18,246 nucleotides of DNA from UBA2883 sp050873965 (GCA_050873965.1 JBNMJS010000034.1:1-18246), one strand, 5' to 3'; counted from the first letter of the stretch, positions 7,730-15,393 are shown. Made by a program: numbers and translations. Notes: generated by a model not told the origin, from the sequence alone.

Positions 7730-8074
7730 TTATTTGTTTTCTTTATTTAAATCAACAGTTGGAACAGAATCTTTTAATATGTATGGACGTACAAATGCCC
7801 AAGTACCATATAAAGATGTACCGATTCCTGTTAGGGTTAATGCTTTTTTCGCAACAGAAGGTTTCATAAATGATGCAATGGCATTTAAACTTGTACCAAC
7901 CATTATGCCTAGATAACCTTTGAATATTGTTCTAGGAACAGTTATACAATCTGACATATCAGCAGAATTTTTTAATTTTGTTTGGAAATTATCTGTAAGA
8001 TGTTTTTCTTTTGGCTGTATTTGTGGAGTCGTTTCGCCTTTGAAATTATAAGGTGTAATTTTGCTAATATTCAT
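7730..8074 (-). CDS. Small uncharacterised membrane protein
   Basis: A 114-residue protein of no family I recognise. The N-terminal third is polar (MNISKITPYNFKGETTPQ). Two hydrophobic stretches follow: about 52-69 (FKGYLGIMVGTSLNAIASF) and about 75-98 (ALTLTGIGTSLYGTWAFV), each containing a G-T-S-L motif, which suggests a hairpin of two helices possibly derived from one repeated unit. The tail is charged and lysine-rich. The ATG at 8074 is supported by an AAAGGAT Shine-Dalgarno sequence 8 bases upstream; a TTG codon just before it is not needed. The gene converges on the GNAT gene with one base between stops. It lies just downstream of a terminator, so it probably has its own promoter, which I could not assign. 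Confidence 0.65.
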   Translation of the reverse strand: MNISKITPYNFKGETTPQIQPKEKHLTDNFQTKLKNSADMSDCITVPRTIFKGYLGIMVGTSLNAIASFMKPSVAKKALTLTGIGTSLYGTWAFVRPYILKDSVPTVDLNKENK

Positions 8075-8103
8075 CAAAAATATCCTTTCAATTTATATAA
8101 TAT

Positions 8104-8139
8104 AAAAAGCACCTAAAAATAAAATTTGTTAGGTGCTTT
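8104..8139 (-). terminator. Rho-independent terminator after the aminotransferase gene
   Basis: A perfect 11-bp stem, AAAGCACCTAA (8106-8116) pairing with TTAGGTGCTTT (8129-8139), encloses a 12-base loop. On the minus strand the stem runs into a TTTTT tract (8108-8104) and then AT-rich DNA, the layout expected for terminating the gene ending at 8162. On the plus strand the following bases are mostly A, so it looks one-directional. Confidence 0.85.
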
Positions 8140-8161
8140 AAAATGAAATAGATACTTGTAA

Positions 8162-9403
8162 TTATTTATTAAATGTAAAACCGTCTTCTTTCATACGATT
8201 TAAGCATTCGATAATTTTTTCTTCTGAACAAACAATTGAAACTCTGAAGAAACCTTCACCGTATGTTCCATAGGCGTGTCCAGGAACGGCTATAATACCA
8301 GATGTTTTCATTAAATCGTCTGTAAATTCTTTTGATGTTGTATATCTTGGTGGTATAGGCATCCAAAGATAGAATGTCGCATTAGGTACATAAAAGTCCG
8401 GCCAACCAAGTTCTTTCATACCTTGTACAAATATATCTTGTTTTCTTTTAAGTTCTTTGTTTGCTTCTTTGAAATATTCATCACCTTCTGGAGTGTTTAT
8501 TGTTTCAGCACAAGCAATTTGAATTGGTTTGTAAATACCGTTATCAATAGTAGATTTTAGTACACAAAGTTGGTCAATTGCTTCTGAATTTCCACAAATC
8601 CAACCTGCACGTGCTCCTGTCATAGCATAAGGTTTTGAGAAACTGAAGAATTCAACTGCAATGTCTTTTGCCCCTTCAAATTCTAAAATACTGAATGGTT
8701 TGTCATTTTCATCAAAATATACTTCAGAATATGCAGCATCTGACATTAATAATATTCTGTGTTTTTTACAAAATTCTAATACGTGTCTATAATATTCTCT
8801 TGTTGCAGTTGCTCCAAGTGGATTGTTTGGATAGTTTATAATTAATGCTTTAACTTTATTTGCGTTGCCACCTTTTTCAATGAAATCCTTCCAAACTTCA
8901 TCAAGATTAGGCATAAAATTGTTTTCTGGTGTTAAAGGAATTGGAAAAGCCTTACCACCTGCAATACTAATCATTTGTCCATAAGATGCATAACCAGGAT
9001 CTGGAACAAATATTATATCTTGATCAGATTCTTCAATTGTTGGTGAAATTAGAATTCTAATAAAGTTTGCTAGACCTTCTTTTGAACCAATCAATGATGC
9101 AATTTCTTTTTGTGAATTTAGTTCAACGCCATATCTACGTTGCATATATTGTGCAATTGCCTCTAAAAAGAACTTTTCACCTCTTGGTGTTGAATATGTA
9201 TGTATTCCATTAATGTCTATTGCATTTTTAAGTTTATCTAACATATATTGTGGTGGATTTGCTGTCGGTGCACCCATAGATAAAAATATAGGACTTCTAT
9301 TTTTTGCATCTAATTCAGGCTTTAGTTTATTCGCAGCAGCCTTAATCTGAAACATAATATATGTAGTCATTGATTTTACATAATCATTAAAAAGTTCTTT
9401 CAT
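8162..9403 (-). CDS. Class I/II PLP-dependent aminotransferase, DapL-like
   Basis: A fold-type I aminotransferase of 413 residues. The PLP-binding lysine is K257 in SFSKPYAMTGARAGW. Other cofactor and substrate elements are NYPNNPLGA at 190-198, the SDAAYSEVYFD strand with D222 and Y225, and a likely carboxylate-binding arginine in GFFRVSI near the C-terminus. HTYSTPRGEKFFLEAIA (about 68-84) and ASLIGSKEGL (102-111) resemble LL-diaminopimelate aminotransferases, which feed lysine and cell-wall synthesis in cyanobacteria-like lineages. Aspartate- or alanine-type activity cannot be excluded, so no symbol is given. A GAGGGA Shine-Dalgarno sequence precedes the ATG, and the gene has its own promoter and terminator, so it is probably monocistronic. 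Confidence 0.88.
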   Translation of the reverse strand: MKELFNDYVKSMTTYIMFQIKAAANKLKPELDAKNRSPIFLSMGAPTANPPQYMLDKLKNAIDINGIHTYSTPRGEKFFLEAIAQYMQRRYGVELNSQKEIASLIGSKEGLANFIRILISPTIEESDQDIIFVPDPGYASYGQMISIAGGKAFPIPLTPENNFMPNLDEVWKDFIEKGGNANKVKALIINYPNNPLGATATREYYRHVLEFCKKHRILLMSDAAYSEVYFDENDKPFSILEFEGAKDIAVEFFSFSKPYAMTGARAGWICGNSEAIDQLCVLKSTIDNGIYKPIQIACAETINTPEGDEYFKEANKELKRKQDIFVQGMKELGWPDFYVPNATFYLWMPIPPRYTTSKEFTDDLMKTSGIIAVPGHAYGTYGEGFFRVSIVCSEEKIIECLNRMKEDGFTFNK

Positions 9404-9433
9404 AAATCCCTCGCAATAACTTATACTTTATGA

Positions 9434-9461
9434 ATTATACTCCTAAATAATATTTTGGCAA
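9434..9461 (-). promoter_or_regulatory. Sigma-70-like promoter of the aminotransferase gene
   Basis: On the minus strand a -35 box TTGCCA (9461-9456) and a perfect -10 box TATAAT (9439-9434) are separated by 16 bp. The predicted start near 9427 gives a leader of about 24 bases that includes the GAGGGA ribosome binding site. A second TTGCCA lies 12 bp further upstream (9473-9468), making a short direct repeat that could bind a regulator. Confidence 0.7.
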
Positions 9462-9508
9462 TAATATGGCAAAATTGATACAATAAAAAGTTAGTTATAT
9501 TTCATTTG

Positions 9509-9546
9509 TATAAAATTTTTTATAAAATTAAATTGTAATTTAATTT
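9509..9546. repeat. Two adjacent AT-only palindromes downstream of the XRE gene
   Basis: TATAAAA (9509-9515) pairs with TTTTATA (9518-9524) across 2 bases, and AAATTAAATT (9525-9534) pairs with AATTTAATTT (9537-9546) across GT. The second overlaps the last codons of the XRE gene. They may act as weak transcription stops for that gene, but the stems contain no G or C and no clean T tract follows, so this assignment is doubtful. Confidence 0.35.
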
Positions 9547-9857
9547 ATACAAGTTTTAATAATTTTATATATAAATTGAACTTCTTTTTCGGGTAATGCA
9601 TTTATGATTGTAGTTATTTTTTTAATGATAAAATCTTTTGAATTAAGGTGCTCAGTTTGGAAAAATTCTTGATATTCTATATCAAGAGCGTTTGCAAATT
9701 TTTCGATTAAATCAGCCTTTGGAAAACTTCTACCTGTTTCTATGTGGCTCATGTGTTTTGGGTCTATTCCAACAAGTTCTGCTAATTGATATTGCGTAAT
9801 TCCTTTTTTATTACGAAGTTCTTTTATGCGTAATCCAAAGTCTTTTTTTATGTTCAT
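9540..9857 (-). CDS. XRE-family helix-turn-helix regulator
   Basis: A 105-residue DNA-binding protein. The Cro/CI-type HTH spans about residues 9-62: LRIKELRNKKGITQYQLAEL is the first helix pair, then VGIDPKHMSHIETGRSFP with the typical recognition helix, then ADLIEKFANALDIEYQEFF. The remaining 40 or so residues are helical and have no recognisable ligand or protease domain. The start is the ATG at 9857, 5 bases after GAGG; a GTG two codons earlier overlaps that ribosome binding site and is unlikely. It is divergent from the five-gene WG-repeat cassette starting at 10023 and is its likely local regulator, by position only. Confidence 0.85.
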   Translation of the reverse strand: MNIKKDFGLRIKELRNKKGITQYQLAELVGIDPKHMSHIETGRSFPKADLIEKFANALDIEYQEFFQTEHLNSKDFIIKKITTIINALPEKEVQFIYKIIKTCIN

Positions 9858-9916
9858 AGTCACCTCATATAAAACATATAAAAGAGAATAATAGTATAAG
9901 AAAAACTTTCCAACCG

Positions 9917-9979
9917 TATTAAATATATTAAAATGTGTAAAATTTCTGTATTTAATATTGTAATCCTATTTTAAATATG
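9917..9979. promoter_or_regulatory. Candidate operator repeats between the XRE gene and the WG cassette
   Basis: TATTAAATA (9917-9925) and its exact reverse complement TATTTAATA (9949-9957) flank a 23-bp spacer, and a third related palindromic element, TATTTTAAATA (9967-9977), follows. They lie in the 165-bp divergent region where an XRE operator would be expected. The whole region is extremely AT-rich, so chance is a real alternative. I could not assign convincing -35/-10 pairs for the plus-strand operon. Confidence 0.25.
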
Positions 9980-10022
9980 GTAATTTTATCAATAAGTATG
10001 TTTAAAACAAGGGTTTGATCTG

Positions 10023-10967
10023 ATGAAAAATAAAAATGTTTTAAAATTTTTAATTGTTTTAGTTTGTTTATTAGGAATAAGTACAGTAACTGTTAATGCT
10101 AATGATTATTATGATTCTGAAAAATTAGCAGGTACTTATATTGGTTCTTATAAAATTACTTCGTGTGAACCTTTTGATGAATATAGAAATGCAATGATTA
10201 CTGTAGGTGAATGGTATTCTGATGAGGAAAAACACGGTATATTAACAAAATCTCGAAAGATTCTAATTGAACCTATATATGATTGGATAGATGGGTTTCA
10301 TGATGGGTTATATCCTTGTATAAGAGTTTATTCTAAAGATAGAGTTACAATTGAATATAGAGATTATAATGGTGTAGTTGTTGTTCCTGCGTTTAAAGTT
10401 GATATTGAACTATGGGGTGCTAATTATACTTTGGGTGTTTGGCATCAATATTATTATGAATTTTCTGAAGGATATGCTATTTTTAAAGATTCTATAACGC
10501 ATAAATATGGTTATATTGATAAATCTGGGAAAATTGTTATTGCACCACAATTTGATGATGCACACCCTTTTTGTGATGGCTTAGCTGGTGTTATGGTAAA
10601 TAACAAGTGGGGTTATATTGATAAAACAGGTAGATTTGTTATTCAACCAAAATTTGGAAGTTTTGAAGATGAACATGATGGTTGGGCTTTTACTGGTAAT
10701 TTTTATAAAGGATATGCTGGCGTATATTTAGGTTCTGGTCAAATATTAAAAGAATCTATTGATTATCAAAACTTTGCAATTATTGATAAAAACGGCAATA
10801 TAGTTAAAAAATTTGATTATTTGTATCCAAGAAATAAGGATACTAAAAAACAATTGTATAATCCAATGGAACCAATTGAATCTGTAAATGAAACAAAAGT
10901 GTATTTTGTTCGTTTGGGTGGTCAAGAATATCAAGTTAATTATTGTGGACAAAGAGTTTATAAATAG
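10023..10967 (+). CDS. Exported WG-repeat protein (paralogue 1)
   Basis: A 314-residue protein with a clear Sec signal peptide (basic MKNKNVLK, hydrophobic core, likely cut after VNA at 24-26). Cleavage by signal peptidase I is expected because no lipobox is present. The mature part contains WG-type beta repeats. A degenerate unit lies at about 71-100, and clear units at about 148-178 (KYGYIDKSGKIVIAPQFDDA) and 184-213 (GLAGVMVNNKWGYIDKTGRF). A distinct C-terminal part follows with FYKGYAGVYLGSG (227-239), FAIIDKNGNI (251-260) and VNYCG near the end. WG repeats are beta-rich modules of unclear function found in exported and effector-like proteins. It heads a five-gene operon and has a close paralogue immediately downstream. 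The Shine-Dalgarno sequence is weak (AAGGG, about 9 bases upstream). Confidence 0.82.
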   Translation: MKNKNVLKFLIVLVCLLGISTVTVNANDYYDSEKLAGTYIGSYKITSCEPFDEYRNAMITVGEWYSDEEKHGILTKSRKILIEPIYDWIDGFHDGLYPCIRVYSKDRVTIEYRDYNGVVVVPAFKVDIELWGANYTLGVWHQYYYEFSEGYAIFKDSITHKYGYIDKSGKIVIAPQFDDAHPFCDGLAGVMVNNKWGYIDKTGRFVIQPKFGSFEDEHDGWAFTGNFYKGYAGVYLGSGQILKESIDYQNFAIIDKNGNIVKKFDYLYPRNKDTKKQLYNPMEPIESVNETKVYFVRLGGQEYQVNYCGQRVYK

Positions 10968-10974
10968 GATTTTT

Positions 10975-11745
10975 ATGAAAAAGAAATTTTTAGTAATAAT
11001 TATTTGTTTATTATCATTAGTTATGTTTAGTGCAACTGGTTGTACTATGTTTAAGCAAACATTAGAACCAACTTTGACTGAAATTGTTAATTCTGATGAA
11101 ACATATACTTATAAAAATTCAAAAAATAAAATTATTTTTGACCATCTTTCTTGTAAATTAATGTTTAAAAACGGTTATTCTGTAATAAACGACGGTGAAA
11201 AATATGGAGTTGTAAATACAAGAGCAGAATATGTTATACCTGTAATATATGATTCAATAAGAGATGAAAATGGGTTGTATGTTTGTTTAACTGAAACTGT
11301 TGATGGAATAAAAACTTTTTTTATAGATGTAACAGGTAACGTTAAGTATTCCTTTAATACAGAATTTGTACAAGCATTTAGTGATGGTCTTGCTGCAGTC
11401 ATGATTAATAATAAATGGGGATATATTGATAAAGCCGGTAAGTGGGTAATAAAACCTCTATATGGTGGTTATGAAGATTCTGATTGTCGACCTTTTGCAG
11501 GTGATTTTTATAAAGGTTATACGGGTGTATATTTAGGTTCTGGTGAAGTAAGTCCGTATGATACTAATTTAATAAAAACAAATTTATTTGCAATTATTGA
11601 TAAAAAAGGAAATATCGTAAAACGTTATGATTTTTTACTTCCTATTCAAAATGAACGTGGAGAACAAGAGTACACTGTAATTAAAAATAATAAAAGTTAT
11701 TTGGTAAATTATTGTGGCAAAGTAATAAAAGAAGGTTGTTTTTAG
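10975..11745 (+). CDS. Probable WG-repeat lipoprotein (paralogue 2)
   Basis: A 256-residue paralogue of the preceding gene. The N-terminus MKKKFLVIIICLLSLVMFS followed by ATGC looks like a lipoprotein signal with C23 as the lipidated residue; alanine at the -3 position of the lipobox is less usual. WG-type units lie at about 75-100 (degenerate) and 137-165 (DGLAAVMINNKWGYIDKAGK). The C-terminal part repeats the paralogue's hallmarks: DFYKGYTGVYLGSG (177-190), FAIIDKKGNIV (205-215) and LVNYCG (243-248). I start at the ATG at 10975 because it gives the signal peptide and has AGGA 5 bases upstream, overlapping the previous stop; an in-frame start at 10888 would lie inside the upstream gene. It ends one base before the next ATG. 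Confidence 0.8.
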   Translation: MKKKFLVIIICLLSLVMFSATGCTMFKQTLEPTLTEIVNSDETYTYKNSKNKIIFDHLSCKLMFKNGYSVINDGEKYGVVNTRAEYVIPVIYDSIRDENGLYVCLTETVDGIKTFFIDVTGNVKYSFNTEFVQAFSDGLAAVMINNKWGYIDKAGKWVIKPLYGGYEDSDCRPFAGDFYKGYTGVYLGSGEVSPYDTNLIKTNLFAIIDKKGNIVKRYDFLLPIQNERGEQEYTVIKNNKSYLVNYCGKVIKEGCF

Positions 11746-12375
11746 ATGAAAAAATGGTTTGACTTTGAATTTGAAAGAGTATGTTTAGGAATTTTGTGTG
11801 TATTAGTTTTGGTTTGTGCTGTACAAATACATCAGATTAAAACTCAGATTCCTAATGAAGAAGAAACTTTGTGGTCAAAAGTTTGTGGTATAGTTCCAAG
11901 AAAAATTGAATTATTAAAACAGGTTTCTTGCAGTGATAATGCAATGATTATTTTAAAAGAAAAAGGTTTTAAGAAGAGAATTAATGCACCAGTTTGCGTT
12001 TGTGAATCAGAATATAATATGTTTTGGGAAGATTCATCTCCAAAAATTTCTTATAATGGATATTCAGCAAATAGTGATAAAAATATAAAATTTTATGTAA
12101 ACGCAATGGTAACAAGTTTATATAAAGAAAAAATCGATGTTGATGAATTAGTAAAAATGAAACTTGTTTATGATAACAAATATAGTTTTGATTGTTTCAG
12201 TGCAAGATTGAATTCTGAAAAAAATAATTTTGAAACTTCTACAAAATTAATGCCATTACAAAATCAAGATATGTACTTTATAGCTGAAATTCCAAAAGAA
12301 TTTACGAAAGATACAAAGCCATTGTATTTGGAAGTAAAAATTGGTGATAACAAGTATAAAATGAATTTGAAATAG
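11746..12375 (+). CDS. Unrecognised membrane-anchored protein
   Basis: A 209-residue protein with no family I can name. One hydrophobic segment near the N-terminus (about 12-28, CLGILCVLVLVCAVQIH) suggests a single-pass anchor or uncleaved signal, with the remaining 180 residues outside the cytoplasm. It contains five cysteines after the anchor (SKVCGI, QVSCSDN, APVCVCES, FDCFS), which could form disulfides. The C-terminal part (about 110-209) alternates strands and turns and ends PLYLEVKIGDNKYKMNLK, resembling a small beta-sandwich, though this is only an impression. The ATG abuts the stop of the WG lipoprotein gene with no gap, and AAGG lies 10 bases upstream, so coupling with the WG genes is likely. 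Co-localisation suggests it acts with them at the envelope. Confidence 0.65.
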   Translation: MKKWFDFEFERVCLGILCVLVLVCAVQIHQIKTQIPNEEETLWSKVCGIVPRKIELLKQVSCSDNAMIILKEKGFKKRINAPVCVCESEYNMFWEDSSPKISYNGYSANSDKNIKFYVNAMVTSLYKEKIDVDELVKMKLVYDNKYSFDCFSARLNSEKNNFETSTKLMPLQNQDMYFIAEIPKEFTKDTKPLYLEVKIGDNKYKMNLK

Positions 12376-12383
12376 GGGTTGTT

Positions 12384-12950
12384 ATGGATAACTTTTTAAC
12401 TAAATTACAAAATGGCAAATATGTAAAAAAATCTGAGGACAATAAATATAGATTTTTGTATGTAGAAGAAATTTCTGATTCTGATATAGATAGAAACGGA
12501 GTTTTGACGTTTGTTTTGCTAAATCCGTCTGTAGCTGGAAGTACAGCAGAATCTGATAGTACGATTGATAGAGTAAGAAAATTGGTTAAACGCTATAGAA
12601 AAGACGATAAATCAGGTTACAAATATTTTTCTGTTATAAATATTTATCCAATCATTCAAACAAAAGTTAAAAATAAAAAGTGTTTTGAAGATTTGAAAAA
12701 TAAAAATTTTAAATTTATTGAAGAATATATAGCAAAAAATAAAGATAATGTTTATGTACTAGGTTATGGAAATAATGCAAAGCAAAAAGATGTTAATAAG
12801 GTTAGAGAGTTATTAAAAGGAAAAACTTTAACCACATTCTTTTCAGAATTGAGCAAGGAAGGACGACCTTTTCATCCATTAGCTAGTAGAAAGGTTTATT
12901 CAGCAGACGGTAGCTTGCATTTGTATAAAATAGAGGAACTGGAAAAGTAA
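12384..12950 (+). CDS. DUF1643 domain protein
   Basis: A 188-residue cytoplasmic protein without signal peptide. It shows the DUF1643 pattern: RFLYVEEIS near the start, then LTFVLLNPSVAGSTAESDSTIDRVRKL (about 41-67) matching the family's LNPS-T-A...D-T-R core, then VINIYPIIQT (about 88-97), then VYVLGYGNN (about 123-131) and GRPFHPL near the C-terminus. The function of DUF1643 is not established to my knowledge; the fold is sometimes compared with nucleoside- or glycosylase-like enzymes, which I cannot test here. AGGGG lies 5 bases before the ATG, overlapping the previous stop. It is the only clearly cytoplasmic member of an otherwise exported cassette, an unusual pairing. Confidence 0.75.
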   Translation: MDNFLTKLQNGKYVKKSEDNKYRFLYVEEISDSDIDRNGVLTFVLLNPSVAGSTAESDSTIDRVRKLVKRYRKDDKSGYKYFSVINIYPIIQTKVKNKKCFEDLKNKNFKFIEEYIAKNKDNVYVLGYGNNAKQKDVNKVRELLKGKTLTTFFSELSKEGRPFHPLASRKVYSADGSLHLYKIEELEK

Positions 12951-12980
12951 AAATTTAAAAGTATGAAAGGGAGTAAATTT

Positions 12981-13304
12981 ATGAAAAAATTTATTTTAAC
13001 TCTTTTTATATTTATTTATTCAATAAATATAGCAATGGCAGATTTAACACCTAGCAAATGCTTTGAATTGGGCTTTTGTGATGCTGCAAAGGCTTATAAT
13101 TCTGGTAATATGTCAGTATTTGATATGGTTACAGGTTGTACGGCTGCTCAATATAAAAAATCTCCATGTAGTAACAGTCAATATACTGGTATGGGTTATA
13201 TGAGTGCATTTAGATATGTTGTTCAATATGGACCTAGAAGAAATACGTATGAATATAATCAAGCGTATCATGCAATGAAAATGTTAGAAACGTATTATAA
13301 ATAA
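12981..13304 (+). CDS. Small secreted four-cysteine protein
   Basis: A 107-residue protein with a typical Sec signal peptide: MKKF, a hydrophobic core, then cleavage after NIAMA at about residue 20. The mature protein of about 87 residues has four cysteines (SKCFEL, GFCDAA, TGCTAA, SPCSNS), consistent with two disulfides, and an aromatic C-terminal half rich in tyrosine. I recognise no family. The start is the ATG at 12981, 7 bases after an AAAGGGAG Shine-Dalgarno sequence (12966-12973); the in-frame ATG at 12963 lies before that site and would spoil the signal peptide. It is the last gene of the WG cassette, 30 bp after DUF1643, and converges on nadE with only 8 bp between stops. Confidence 0.7.
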   Translation: MKKFILTLFIFIYSINIAMADLTPSKCFELGFCDAAKAYNSGNMSVFDMVTGCTAAQYKKSPCSNSQYTGMGYMSAFRYVVQYGPRRNTYEYNQAYHAMKMLETYYK

Positions 13305-13312
13305 TGAATTAA

Positions 13313-15346
13313 CTACACACTTTCTAGCACGATTTTAATTTCTTCTTCGGTTTTGCCTTTGTAGTTTATGTGTGAAGATGTTATCGGTTGTTTGTAGTCT
13401 TGTTTTAAAATAGAACGAGATTCTACAATCACTGATGGTGGCAAAATTGACCATTTGTACAATGATGTTGACATTCTTCTATAGAACTTATCAAGCCATT
13501 CTGTCTTTTGTTCTCGACTAACTTCGTGGCTTTTTTCATACAAGAACTCTGAATCTATCATATCGTTATAATGTTCGTGTTTATTTTCAATTCTCCAAAT
13601 AACCTCGTCTAAAAACTCATAAGGCATCAAAGCATCTTCTGCAATCAATGGTTTTCCTGTGCGTTCGTCAATCGCAAGTTCAGCCCCAGGACGTTTCAAA
13701 ATAATTGCCTCTGGTATAGCATTTTTTTCTGCTCTATTCTTGTTCATCCATCTTGCAAACGCAAAAAGTTTTGTCTTAGGTACATCAGCAATCGGTGCAA
13801 ACCCACCAGACATATCGCCATTGATTGTTGCATAACCCATATACAATTCTGATTTGTCAGAAGTTGCAATAGGAATACAACTAGCAAACTCGTTTGCTAT
13901 TCCCCACAAATACATCGCTCTAGAACGTGCCTGTATATTATCCTGTGTGAAAGATTTTTTGTATCTACAATCCCAACCTTTTTCAACATCTTCAAACAAT
14001 ACAGAAAACATCTCGTTTGTTGTATCAACCATATTTTTAATTGATAGTTCTGTAAAATGTATCCCCAAATTGTTTGCCAATTCTTTTGCGTCGCTTTTGC
14101 TTTCCTTGCTTGTAATCTTTGATGGCATACTAACCCCAAAGACATTGTCTTTGCCAATTGCATCAGCCAACAATACGGCACAAACTGTTGAATCTAATCC
14201 GCCAGACAATCCAAGTACTGCACGTTTTAAACCGTTTTTGTTGAAGTAATCACGCAATCCTTGAAGTATTGTTTTATAGGTTCTTTCAAGGTCGTTTTCA
14301 TAATCTAGTGTAAATACTTTTTCTTCTGATAATGATTGTTCTAGCCCTTTTGTTAGCGGATAAATTTTACCGATATTTTTAAGTGGATTCACAATTAAGA
14401 ACTGTTCTTCAAACGATTTTGCCCTTGCTATCAAGTTTCCGTTTTTGTCAAAAACTCTGCTTGAGCCGTCAAAAGAGCAGTTGTCTATTGCACCAACTTG
14501 GTTTACATAAACAATCGGTGTTTCATAATCTTTAGCCACAAAAGATAGCATATTGTGTTTAAGTTGTTCTTTTTTTGCTCTGCTTGGTGAGGCTGAACAG
14601 TTGATGAAAACTTGTGGGTTTTCTTCTGCTAGTTCGTCAATAGGGTCGATTTCATACATTATTGATGAAAAGAAATTTTTGTTATTCCAACAGTCCTCGC
14701 AGATAGAAAGTCCGTATTTGATACCGTTTATATTGTTTGTTTTGTCGCAATCTTTGATGTTATCCATATCGAAATGACAAAGTGTTTTAGCAGGCTGAAC
14801 CCCAACAACCGGTGATGGTTCAATGTATCTATAATCATTGAATTCTGAATAAGTTGGAAGCAGTGATTTTCTAACAATACCTTGAATTTTGCCATCAGAA
14901 ATTATGGCAAGTGAATTGTAGTAGTTTTTACCTTTTGAAGTTGGATTTTTTCGAGGTTCAACAAATCCAACAATTGCTGTTATATTTTGTGTAAGTTCAG
15001 CGATTTCTTTTAACCATTTGATGTTTTCTTCAACAATCACTGGGTGTCTGTCAATTGTGTCTTCAATAGGATACCCCATTAGTGCAAGTTCTGGAAATAC
15101 GACAGCATCAAGTTCAATATCTTGTGCGTAATTGATGTATTTCATAATCTTTTTAGCGTTGTATTCTATGTCGCCTGCGATAGGGTTTATTTGAGCAATA
15201 CCAATACTACCTTGTTTGAAATTTGAAACAATGCTTTTTATTTCATTAACAATTTCTTTTGTGTCATGACAATCTATCTTATTTTGTAAAATTTTATCAA
15301 TCTTTTCTGATAATTCATACAATCTATTTGTATTAATATTTCCCAT
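13313..15346 (-). CDS. nadE: Glutamine-dependent NAD+ synthetase
   Basis: Catalyses the last step of NAD+ synthesis, amidating nicotinate adenine dinucleotide with ATP and ammonia taken from glutamine. Two domains are visible in 677 residues. The N-terminal nitrilase-type glutaminase (about 46-330) has a full catalytic triad: E86 in FPELALMGYP, K160 in RKSLLPTYSEF and C216 in SICEDCW. The C-terminal synthetase (about 350-670) has the ATP pyrophosphatase loop SGGLDS at 381-386, followed by MPSKITSKES and the TSDKSELYMGY and GGFAPIADVPKT segments. About 45 residues precede the glutaminase domain and form a predicted helical extension. AAAGGAG precedes the ATG by 7 bases. The gene appears to be monocistronic and is convergent with the WG cassette. 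Confidence 0.95.
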   Translation of the reverse strand: MGNINTNRLYELSEKIDKILQNKIDCHDTKEIVNEIKSIVSNFKQGSIGIAQINPIAGDIEYNAKKIMKYINYAQDIELDAVVFPELALMGYPIEDTIDRHPVIVEENIKWLKEIAELTQNITAIVGFVEPRKNPTSKGKNYYNSLAIISDGKIQGIVRKSLLPTYSEFNDYRYIEPSPVVGVQPAKTLCHFDMDNIKDCDKTNNINGIKYGLSICEDCWNNKNFFSSIMYEIDPIDELAEENPQVFINCSASPSRAKKEQLKHNMLSFVAKDYETPIVYVNQVGAIDNCSFDGSSRVFDKNGNLIARAKSFEEQFLIVNPLKNIGKIYPLTKGLEQSLSEEKVFTLDYENDLERTYKTILQGLRDYFNKNGLKRAVLGLSGGLDSTVCAVLLADAIGKDNVFGVSMPSKITSKESKSDAKELANNLGIHFTELSIKNMVDTTNEMFSVLFEDVEKGWDCRYKKSFTQDNIQARSRAMYLWGIANEFASCIPIATSDKSELYMGYATINGDMSGGFAPIADVPKTKLFAFARWMNKNRAEKNAIPEAIILKRPGAELAIDERTGKPLIAEDALMPYEFLDEVIWRIENKHEHYNDMIDSEFLYEKSHEVSREQKTEWLDKFYRRMSTSLYKWSILPPSVIVESRSILKQDYKQPITSSHINYKGKTEEEIKIVLESV

Positions 15347-15364
15347 AATTACACTCCTTTACTC

Positions 15365-15393
15365 ATATTAGCAAAAATATAAACATTTGTTAA
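15365..15393 (-). promoter_or_regulatory. Promoter of nadE
   Basis: On the minus strand a -35 box TTAACA (15393-15388), a 17-bp spacer ending in TGC, and a -10 box TAATAT (15370-15365) form an extended -10 promoter. The expected start near 15358 would give a leader of only about 12 bases, starting at or just inside the AAAGGAG ribosome binding site. Confidence 0.6.

Noticed and set aside
9864..10022. Attachment site or insertion-sequence ends marking the WG cassette as mobile
   Set aside because: No integrase, transposase, tRNA or matching direct repeats were seen at the cassette borders; only AT-rich repeats likely to be regulatory or chance.
10888..10974. Upstream extension of the second WG-repeat gene
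   Set aside because: It would overlap the first WG gene in another frame and would bury the lipoprotein signal peptide; the ATG at 10975 has a good ribosome binding site.
13897..14249. Overlapping open frames inside nadE on both strands
   Set aside because: They lie within the synthetase domain of an intact nadE and show no coding motifs or ribosome binding sites.
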